11,166 nucleotides of DNA from Geodermatophilaceae bacterium (GTDB taxonomy: Bacteria > Actinomycetota > Actinomycetes > Mycobacteriales > Geodermatophilaceae), in the NCBI GenBank assembly GCA_013813215.1, contig JACCSC010000436.1, positions 1-11,166 on the forward strand. The letters run 5' to 3'. A program made the position numbers and the translations under genes. Of this stretch, positions 5,622 to 11,166 are shown piece after piece. Within the stretch, counting starts at the first letter, position 1, and each line of letters begins with the position of its first letter. A model generated the notes under the pieces. It saw nothing but the letters and a program-made list of their open reading frames with translations, was not told the origin of the DNA and did no database searches.

Positions 5622-6755
5622 TCAGGCGCCGAGCAGCCCCTCCACGAACTCCCGGGGCTCGAACGGCGCCAGGTCGTCCTTGCCCTCCCCCAGCCCCACG
5701 AGCTTGACCGGGATGCCCAGCTCACGCTGCACCGCGATCACGATGCCGCCCTTGGCCGTGCCGTCCAGCTTGGTCAGCACGATCCCGGTGACGTCGACCA
5801 CCTCGGTGAAGACCCGGGCCTGGACTACACCGTTCTGGCCGGTCGTCGCGTCCAACACCAGGAGCGTCTCGGCCACCGGTGCGTGCTTCTCAAGCACCCG
5901 CTTGATCTTGCCCAGCTCGTCCATGAGCCCGGCCTTCGTGTGCAGCCGGCCGGCGGTGTCGATCAGCACCGTGTCGACGCGCTGCTCCGTACCTCGCCGT
6001 ACCGCATCGAAGGCGACCGATGCCGGGTCCGATCCCTCGGAACCACGAACGGTCTCTACGCCGACCCGCTCCCCCCACGTCGTCAGCTGCTCGGCGGCCG
6101 CCGCCCGGAAGGTGTCCGCCGCCCCGAGCAGCACCGACCGCCCGTCCGCCACCAGGACGCGGGCGATCTTGCCGCAGGTGGTCGTCTTGCCGGTGCCGTT
6201 CACGCCGACGACGAGCACGACGGCCGGCCGATCGTCCTCGGGCAGCGTGCGCAGGGTGCGGTCCAGGTCGGGACCCAGCGCGGTGACCAGCTCCTCCGCG
6301 AGCAGCTCACGCAGCTCTGCCGGGCTCGCCGAAGCGGCGACCCGGGCCCGCGTGCGCAGCCGGTCGACGATCTCCTGGGTCGCCGTCACACCGACGTCGG
6401 CCTGCAGCAGGGTGTCCTCGATGTCCGCCCAGGCCTGCTCGTCGAGCCGGTCGCGTGCGAGTACCGAGAGCAGACCGCGGCCCAGCGAACTCTGCGAGCG
6501 GGCCAGCCGGTCCCGCAGCCGGCCCAGCCGCCCGGCCGACGGCGGAGGCACGTCCAGTTCGGGCTCGACGAGGACCGGCACGGGCGGGGTCTGCAGGTCT
6601 CCCACCACCGGCGGCAGCAGGTCGGTGGCCGGGCGCGTGGCCTCGACGGCAGGCTCGTCGTCGAGCCGGGTCACCCGGCGACCGCGCTGCACGAGCAGGG
6701 CGACGGCCAGCAGCAGGACGACCAGGATGGCAACGCCGAGGATCAGGAACTCCAT
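5622..6755 (-). CDS. ftsY: Signal recognition particle receptor FtsY
   Basis: This is the SRP-receptor GTPase, which docks ribosome-SRP (Ffh) complexes at the membrane for co-translational insertion of membrane proteins; 377 residues. An N-terminal membrane anchor (about 3-23) is followed by a Pro/acid-rich linker (about 30-75) and the helical N domain (about 76-170). The SRP-type GTPase NG core shows G1 GVNGTGKTT (184-192), DTFRAAA (214-220), DTAGR (266-270), TKLD (328-331) and the closing GLGEGKDDLAPF (354-365). The anchor-plus-linker form is typical of Actinobacteria. The ATG at 6755 places the anchor at the very N-terminus; GAGGA lies about 12 bases upstream, so the ribosome site is loose. 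The gene is complete. Its usual neighbours smc (upstream) and amtB (downstream) are not adjacent here. Confidence 0.97.
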   Translation of the reverse strand: MEFLILGVAILVVLLLAVALLVQRGRRVTRLDDEPAVEATRPATDLLPPVVGDLQTPPVPVLVEPELDVPPPSAGRLGRLRDRLARSQSSLGRGLLSVLARDRLDEQAWADIEDTLLQADVGVTATQEIVDRLRTRARVAASASPAELRELLAEELVTALGPDLDRTLRTLPEDDRPAVVLVVGVNGTGKTTTCGKIARVLVADGRSVLLGAADTFRAAAAEQLTTWGERVGVETVRGSEGSDPASVAFDAVRRGTEQRVDTVLIDTAGRLHTKAGLMDELGKIKRVLEKHAPVAETLLVLDATTGQNGVVQARVFTEVVDVTGIVLTKLDGTAKGGIVIAVQRELGIPVKLVGLGEGKDDLAPFEPREFVEGLLGA

Positions 6756-6769
6756 GCCGCCGATCCTCG

Positions 6770-6795
6770 CAGAGCGGGCGCCTGCGCCCGCTCTG
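6770..6795. terminator. Strong GC-rich inverted repeat upstream of ftsY
   Basis: Perfect 11-base arms CAGAGCGGGCG (6770-6780) and CGCCCGCTCTG (6785-6795) enclose a CCTG loop. RNA from either strand would form a very stable hairpin. It sits in the divergent gap between ftsY and the SnoaL-like remnant, 15 bases before the ftsY ATG, and has no T tract. It could be the leftover terminator of a gene that once preceded ftsY, or a structure in the ftsY leader. The hairpin is certain; its role is not. Confidence 0.5.
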
Positions 6796-6834
6796 ATGAT
6801 CCAGGGCAGGTCAGCCGGCTGTTCGGCTCACGTC

Positions 6835-7234
6835 ATGGCCGGGGCAACCGTCTACCTGCCGAGGGTCGCTGCGAAACAGGCGACCGACCGGACAACCAGA
6901 AGGGCACTCCCCCTGTCAAGGGAAGAGAACAAGGCCGTCGTCCGGCGCTGGTCCACCGAGTTCTGGGGCGAGGAGTTCAACCCGGCCGTCATCGACGAAC
7001 TCGCCGCCCCCGACATCCGCGTCGAGTACTCCCTGCACGCACCCTGCCGCGGTCGTGACCAGGTGCGCGAGTTCGCCGCCACGTTCCGTGCCGCGTTCCC
7101 CGACCTCAACTTCTGGGGCACCGCCGATCTCATCGCCGAGGGCGACTACGTGATGGGCCAGTGGGAAGGCGGTGGAGAACGGCCCCGGCTTCGCCGCCAG
7201 CGCCTCGCAGGCAGATCTCATGCCGATGCGCTAG
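6835..7234 (+). pseudogene. SnoaL/NTF2-like ester cyclase family remnant, frameshifted and truncated
   Basis: The conserved part starts at SREENKAVVRRWSTEFWGEE (codons from about 6916) and runs through AAPDIRVEY, REFAATFRAAFPDLNFWGTA and DLIAEGDYVMGQWEGGG, ending at 7176. This is the N-terminal two-thirds of a SnoaL-like polyketide/ester cyclase fold (usually about 130-140 residues). After the WEGGG motif the frame gives Arg-rich sequence; in another frame GAACGGCCCCGGCTTC reads NGPGF, a plausible remnant of the family's (T/N)GPAF motif, and that frame stops at TAG 7232-7234. The last 40 or more residues are missing, right where the metallophosphatase begins. The start is also doubtful. ATG 6835 has no ribosome site. 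AGAAGGG (6898-6904) instead precedes a CTG at 6913, suggesting a lost ATG. Without its C-terminal strands it should not fold normally. Confidence 0.72.
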
Positions 7235-7243
7235 GCAGTACGT

Positions 7244-8872
7244 ATGCCCGCTCTGGTTCTCGGCCCCCTGTTGCGTCACGTCGACGAGACCAGCGCGACG
7301 GTGTGGGTCGAGACCGACGGCCCGTGTCAGGTCGAGGTGCTCGGCTGCTCGACACCCACGTTTCACGTGGCCGGCCACCACTACGCCCTCGTCCTGGTCG
7401 AGGGTCTGCAGCCGGCGACGTCCACGGCGTACGAGGTCAGGCTCGACGGCGCCCAGGTCTGGCCGGAGACCGGGTCGACGTACCCGCCGAGCCGGGTCCG
7501 AACGCTGGGCCACGGCGGCCCGGTCACCCTGGTCTTCGGCTCCTGCCGCTGGGCGCGGCCGGCCACCGCGGACGCCGACCGGACGCTGCCGCCGGATGCT
7601 CTGGACGCCTACGCCACCCGGATGGCCGACGACCCGGAGGACAGCTGGCCCGACGCCCTCCTGCTGCTCGGGGACCAGGTGTACGCCGACGAGACGACCT
7701 CGCACACGCAGGAGTACCTGCGGCACCGCCGGGACGTGACGAAGCCGCCTTACACCGAGGTCGCCGACTTCGAGGAGTACACGCACCTCTACCTCGAGTC
7801 GTGGACCGACCCGGACATCAGGTGGCTGATGTCCACCGTCTCTACTTCGATGATCTTCGACGACCACGACGTCCGCGACGACTGGAACACCTCGCACGCC
7901 TGGCGGGAGCAGATGCAGGCCACCGACTGGTGGCAGCCGCGCATCGAGGGCGCGTTGATGAGCTACTGGATCTACCAGCAGCTGGGCAACCTGGCGCCGT
8001 CGGACCTGGCCGCGGACGAGCTGTACGCCGCCGTACAGGCCGCCGAGGACGGGGAGTCGCTGCTGCGGGACTTCGCCCGGCAGGCCGACGCTGAGGCCGA
8101 CGGCGCGAAGAGCACCCGGTGGAGCTACCGCCGCGAGTTCGGCCGGGTCCGGCTGCTCGTGATCGACACCCGGTGCGGCCGGATTCTGGCCGACAACCAC
8201 CGTTCGATGGTCAGCAACAACGAGTTCGACTGGATCGAGCAGCAGGCCCAGGGGGAGGTCGACCACCTGCTGATCGGCTCGTCGCTGCCGTGGCTGATGG
8301 CACACGCCCTGCACGACGTGGAGGCGTGGAACGAGCATCTCGCCGCCAAGTACGACGGTCGCCGGCTCGGTCGCCTGTCGGAGAAGTTCCGGCAGGGTGC
8401 CGACCTCGAGCACTGGGCTTCCTTCGGTGAGTCGTTCCGCCGGCTGGCCGCCCTGCTCGCCGATGTCGGGTCCACGGATCAGGCACCGGCGACCATCTGC
8501 GTGCTGTCCGGCGACGTCCACCACGCCTACGTCGCCGAAGCCCGCTACCCCGAGCAGCCTCGCAGCCGGATCTACCAGCTGACCTGCTCCCCCATCCACA
8601 ACATGGTGCCGGGGTTCATGAAGCTGGGTTTCCGGTTGGGCTGGAGCCGGGCCGCGCGCGCGATCACGTCACGGTGGAACCGGCTGTTCCGCGTGCCACG
8701 GTCCCCGCTGGACTGGGTGAAGGTGAACGGGCCGCTGTTCGAGAACCAGCTGGCCACGATCGTTCTCGACGGGCGTTCGGCGACGGTCCGGCTGGAGCGG
8801 ACCGAGCGCACGAGAGACGGGGCCCGACTGGCCTTGGCTGGTGAGGTCTCCCTCACCGGCACCACGGCCTGA
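7244..8872 (+). CDS. PhoD-like metallophosphatase, cytoplasmic type
   Basis: This 542-residue protein belongs to the PhoD/alkaline phosphatase D metallophosphoesterase family, whose members hydrolyse phosphate mono- and diesters with a metal centre. A beta-rich N-terminal domain (about 1-90, fibronectin-like as in relatives) precedes the catalytic domain. Metal-site motifs seen: FGSCRWA (98-104), LLGDQVYADE (141-150), IFDDHDVRDDWN (204-215) and LSGDVHHAYVAE (421-432). No Sec or Tat signal peptide is present (the N-terminus is MPALVLGPLLRHVDETSATV), unlike true secreted PhoD, so it should act in the cytoplasm on an unknown substrate. The ATG at 7244 follows the stop of the SnoaL-like remnant by nine bases and has no clear ribosome site. 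The EEP-family gene follows after 16 bases, and the two probably form an operon. Confidence 0.88.
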   Translation: MPALVLGPLLRHVDETSATVWVETDGPCQVEVLGCSTPTFHVAGHHYALVLVEGLQPATSTAYEVRLDGAQVWPETGSTYPPSRVRTLGHGGPVTLVFGSCRWARPATADADRTLPPDALDAYATRMADDPEDSWPDALLLLGDQVYADETTSHTQEYLRHRRDVTKPPYTEVADFEEYTHLYLESWTDPDIRWLMSTVSTSMIFDDHDVRDDWNTSHAWREQMQATDWWQPRIEGALMSYWIYQQLGNLAPSDLAADELYAAVQAAEDGESLLRDFARQADAEADGAKSTRWSYRREFGRVRLLVIDTRCGRILADNHRSMVSNNEFDWIEQQAQGEVDHLLIGSSLPWLMAHALHDVEAWNEHLAAKYDGRRLGRLSEKFRQGADLEHWASFGESFRRLAALLADVGSTDQAPATICVLSGDVHHAYVAEARYPEQPRSRIYQLTCSPIHNMVPGFMKLGFRLGWSRAARAITSRWNRLFRVPRSPLDWVKVNGPLFENQLATIVLDGRSATVRLERTERTRDGARLALAGEVSLTGTTA

Positions 8873-8888
8873 CGCGGCCATTGCCGGC

Positions 8889-9602
8889 ATGACTCCTCTG
8901 CGGGTCGCGACGTTCAACATCGCGCACGGACGGGGTCAGGACAACCTCGTCGACCTGCGCCGTACGGCGGACCTGCTCGCCGACCTGGCGGCCGACATCG
9001 TGTGCCTGCAGGAGGTCGACCGGCACTTCGGGGAGCGCAGCGGCTGGGCCGACCAGGGCGCGGAGCTGGCCGACGCCCTCGGGATGACGTCGGCGTACGG
9101 CGCCGCGCTGACCCTGCCCACCGACCGGGAGGGATCACCGGCACGGGAGTACGGCAACGCCGTCCTGACCCGGCGGGCACTGCGCGCCCGGGCCGTGCAT
9201 CGCTTGCCGCGGCGCGGCCGAGCCGAGCCGCGTTGCCTGCTGTTGGCCGAACTCGACGAGCTCACGGTCGGCTGCGTGCATCTGCAACACAACAGTGCCG
9301 ACGGCCGGGAGCGGCAGGCCGCCGCCGTGCTCGCCGCCCTGCCGCCGGACCGACCGATCCTGCTGGCCGGGGACTTCAACGCCGACCCCGGTGACTCCGA
9401 GCTGGCCACCCTGGGTCGGCGGCTGGACGACGTGTGGCCGCGCGCCGGGCAGGGTCGCGGCGCGACCTTCCCCAGCCGCTGGCCGCGGCGGCGGCTGGAC
9501 CAGGTCTATGTGAGCGCGGGCCTCCGGCCGATCCGGGCCCGGGTGGTCGCCAGCAAAGCCTCCGACCACCGCCCGCTGGTGGTCGACCTCGTTGTGGAGT
9601 AG
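8889..9602 (+). CDS. Endonuclease/exonuclease/phosphatase (EEP) family hydrolase
   Basis: This is a 237-residue EEP-superfamily phosphoesterase (DNase I/exonuclease III fold). All active-site blocks are present: Asn10 in TFNIAHGRG, Glu42 in CLQEVD, the GNAVLTR strand (89-95), His131 in VGCVHLQHNS, Asp162 and Asn164 in AGDFNADPGD, Asp204 in RLDQVYV, and Asp226-His227 in SDHRPLVV. It should therefore be an active Mg2+-dependent phosphodiesterase or phosphatase. The substrate could be nucleic acid, a phospholipid head group or an inositol phosphate and is not readable from the sequence. No signal peptide is seen. I chose ATG 8889, directly before the first beta strand; an in-frame GTG at 8841 would overlap the metallophosphatase gene and add 16 Pro/Ala-rich residues. 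Downstream it converges on the repeat-protein gene with a 31-base gap. Confidence 0.88.
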   Translation: MTPLRVATFNIAHGRGQDNLVDLRRTADLLADLAADIVCLQEVDRHFGERSGWADQGAELADALGMTSAYGAALTLPTDREGSPAREYGNAVLTRRALRARAVHRLPRRGRAEPRCLLLAELDELTVGCVHLQHNSADGRERQAAAVLAALPPDRPILLAGDFNADPGDSELATLGRRLDDVWPRAGQGRGATFPSRWPRRRLDQVYVSAGLRPIRARVVASKASDHRPLVVDLVVE

Positions 9603-9604
9603 GC

Positions 9605-9627
9605 CGGGTCAGCCGCCGCCGGACCCG
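9605..9627. terminator. Candidate bidirectional terminator hairpin
   Basis: CGGGTC (9605-9610) and GACCCG (9622-9627) form a six-base stem with an 11-base loop in the 31-base gap between two converging stop codons. No T tract is present on either strand, which is usual for high-GC Actinobacteria. The position supports a shared terminator; the stem is short, so confidence is moderate. Confidence 0.35.
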
Positions 9628-9633
9628 AGCGGG

Positions 9634-11166
9634 CTAGCGGAAGTACCCCAGGACGTCTCCGACCAATTCGGACTCACCGTGGCCCAGCCGGACGTCGACC
9701 GAGCCCTCGCTGAGCCCGGCGATGACCAGGTTGGCCGTGTTGTGCTCCGGGTAGGTGTTGATGTCCGACGTCGCCGGCCGGGGCTGCCCGTGGGCCCACA
9801 CGGTGACGTGCGTGGCGTCGTACACCTCGGTGGTCGTCGTGGTCATGACTACCGCTACGGCGTCGCCGGGCAGCCGCGCTTCCTGCAGGCCGATCTGCTG
9901 CGCGCGCCCGCCGACCAGCTGGTCGGCCCCACCGAAGCCGGTCCGGCTGTCGAAGGCCCGGACCGGCGTCACGGGCACGTAGCGTCGCCCACCCGGCCCG
10001 AACCAGCCGACCACGTCGACGATCACGTCCCCGGCCGCCGAGGCGTACAGGTTGATCGACCGCGCCTGGTCCACCGAGACGTAGACGCGGTTCGTGACCA
10101 CCCGCCCGGCGATCATGTTCACCGACGACGTCCCGCTGGCGCTTGATCCGCCGGCACTCACCGACAGGTAGCCGCCCGTGGCCGGACTCACGGAGCTCAG
10201 GTTCAGGACGACGCTCGTGGCGCCGGCCGGAACGCTGGGCAGGGCGAGGTTGCGCCTTTCCCGGGTGGCCAGCGGGTTGGCGGTGACCCGCGTGTCCAGC
10301 GCTCGCTGGGGAGCCTGCACGTTGTACAGCGCCCCTCCGGACAGCGGGTGGTAGCCCACGAGGTCCACCACCACATCCGCGCGTCCGGAGCCGTTCAGCA
10401 ACGAGACGGTGCCGTTCGTCCCGACCGGTACGACCACGAGCGCCGAGGTGATCTCACCGGGGAAGATGTTCACCGACGCGGTACCGGTGAAGGCCTTTCC
10501 GGCCGGGTAGGCGGCCAGGTAGGTGCCGATGTCCGGGCTGATCCCGGTGAGGTTCAGCACCACCGCCCCGACGCCGGAGCCAGGCACACCGCCCCTACCC
10601 GTGACCGGGATGTCCAGCCGTCCGTGCGCACGCAGCTTGCAGCGTTCGGCCACCCCCTGACCAGCCGCCCGGGTGTCCAGCAACCGGGTAGGGGTGGTCA
10701 CGACGTAGCCGAGCCCGGCGCCGTAGTTCGCCGGCGGTGGAGCGGGCAGCGTGGGCGGCGTCGGGCACGAGGCGACCGCGGGAAAGGAGTCCTGTGGATT
10801 CCAGTACGTCGTGCGCTCGTAGGCGCCGTCCCAGCTGAGGCTGAAGTGCACATGGTCGGTGTGCGGGCTGGACCCGTAGTACGGCTCCCAGCCCGGGTCG
10901 TAGGACGCATAGATCTGCCGGTTCCAGATGATGTACATCAGGCCGAGCCGGCGCATCATCGCGTCCCGGTTGCCGTACTGGTCGGGGGCGAACAGCCAGC
11001 CGAGGAAGGCCTCCGCCTCCTCGTACTCCTCGGGGTCGCCGACGTCGTGCATCCAGTCCAGGGCCCGCCCGGCGTGGTGACCGCTGGAGCCGCCGGACAC
11101 GCAGCTGCGCTCGATGTAGACCGTCGCCGGTCCGTAGGTGTCCAGGAGCAGATCCTCCAGGGCCAG
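9634..11166 (-). CDS. Secreted-type protein: ARB_07466-like domain plus three repeats (5' end outside window)
   Basis: The frame is open to the right edge, so at least 510 residues are seen and the N-terminus, including any signal peptide, is missing. The first part (about residues 1-122 of the visible chain) contains GHHAGRALDWM, RRLGLMYIIWNRQIY and SSPHTDHVHFSLSW. These fit the ARB_07466-like C-terminal domain, with a likely metal-binding His/Asp set in the HHxGRAxDW and PHxDHVHF motifs. A Pro-rich linker follows. Three divergent repeats of about 110-120 residues come next, each opening with RLLDTR, RALDTR or RAFDSR and ending in VVDLVGYH, VVDVVGWF or VGDVLGYF. Such repeats are common in secreted actinobacterial proteins. 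The last repeat ends exactly at the stop. A role at the cell surface or wall is likely; enzyme activity is unproven. Confidence 0.85.
   Translation of the reverse strand: MALEDLLLDTYGPATVYIERSCVSGGSSGHHAGRALDWMHDVGDPEEYEEAEAFLGWLFAPDQYGNRDAMMRRLGLMYIIWNRQIYASYDPGWEPYYGSSPHTDHVHFSLSWDGAYERTTYWNPQDSFPAVASCPTPPTLPAPPPANYGAGLGYVVTTPTRLLDTRAAGQGVAERCKLRAHGRLDIPVTGRGGVPGSGVGAVVLNLTGISPDIGTYLAAYPAGKAFTGTASVNIFPGEITSALVVVPVGTNGTVSLLNGSGRADVVVDLVGYHPLSGGALYNVQAPQRALDTRVTANPLATRERRNLALPSVPAGATSVVLNLSSVSPATGGYLSVSAGGSSASGTSSVNMIAGRVVTNRVYVSVDQARSINLYASAAGDVIVDVVGWFGPGGRRYVPVTPVRAFDSRTGFGGADQLVGGRAQQIGLQEARLPGDAVAVVMTTTTTEVYDATHVTVWAHGQPRPATSDINTYPEHNTANLVIAGLSEGSVDVRLGHGESELVGDVLGYFR
9637..9984 (-). repeat. 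Protein repeat 3 of the surface-type protein, divergent
   Basis: It opens RYVPVTPVRAFDSR and ends ELVGDVLGYFR at the C-terminus of the protein. The middle diverges: the VVLNLT block is AVVMTTTTTEV, and SVN is replaced by SDINTYPEHNTANLV. Asp of LDTR is kept but Thr becomes Ser. It is still recognisable as the same unit by order and spacing of blocks. Confidence 0.7.
10000..10329 (-). repeat. Protein repeat 2 of the surface-type protein
   Basis: Blocks in register with repeat 1: QRALDTRV, TSVVLNLSSVSP, GGYLSVSAGG, SSVNMIAGRVVTN and DVIVDVVGWFG. It is about ten residues shorter than repeat 1 and is joined to repeat 3 by a very short GPGG linker. Confidence 0.8.
10348..10710 (-). repeat. Protein repeat 1 of the surface-type protein
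   Basis: The repeat begins GYVVTTPTRLLDTR and carries the core VGAVVLNLTGISP, then GTYLAAYPAG, TASVNIFPGE and ADVVVDLVGYH. The order of blocks (LDTR, VVLNLT, YL, SVN, VVVD-VGY) defines the repeat family. It is the best preserved of the three copies together with repeat 2, and has one Cys (in ERCKLRAHG) not shared by the others. Confidence 0.8.

Noticed and set aside
5158..8094. A 978-codon open frame on the plus strand
   Set aside because: It is Ser/Thr/Arg-rich, runs antisense to the regulator gene and ftsY, then passes through the SnoaL-like remnant and out of frame through the metallophosphatase gene. Only the stretch from about 6835 to 7176 is real family sequence.

Overview
The window is uniformly GC-rich, with GTG starts, purine-rich Shine-Dalgarno sites, tight ATGA/GTGA gene overlaps and actinobacterial protein families. 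The host is therefore very likely a high-GC Actinomycete; the genus cannot be fixed from this sequence.

Layout. (1) The left edge holds the N-terminal 136 codons of an AmtB ammonium transporter on the minus strand, with a GlnR-type nitrogen box upstream. (2) Diverging from it is a four-gene plus-strand operon, cbiM, a PDGLE (CbiN-like) small subunit, cbiQ and cbiO, encoding a cobalt/nickel ECF-type importer. A Uma2-family nuclease-fold gene follows it and carries a frameshift near its start. (3) A minus-strand cassette encodes an ArsR-like regulator and an MFS exporter in overlapping frames. It is preceded by a near-perfect 24-bp palindrome that overlaps a candidate leaderless promoter. (4) ftsY, the signal recognition particle receptor, is also on the minus strand. 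(5) On the plus strand come a broken SnoaL/NTF2-like cyclase gene, a PhoD-like metallophosphatase without a signal peptide, and an endonuclease/exonuclease/phosphatase (EEP) family hydrolase. (6) The right edge holds a minus-strand, 5'-truncated secreted-type protein: an ARB_07466-like N-terminal domain followed by three degenerate repeats of about 110-120 residues.

Reading it together. In many Actinobacteria smc, ftsY, amtB, glnB/glnK, glnD and ffh are collinear. Here ftsY and amtB keep that order and strand but are separated by about 5.2 kb, which holds the metal importer, the broken Uma2 gene and the regulator/exporter cassette. No smc lies directly upstream of ftsY. The window thus looks like a conserved housekeeping neighbourhood opened up by accessory modules, with two decayed genes (Uma2 and SnoaL-like) at module ends. 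I found no RNA genes, CRISPR arrays, insertion sequences or phage genes, and no clear case for a wholly new system.
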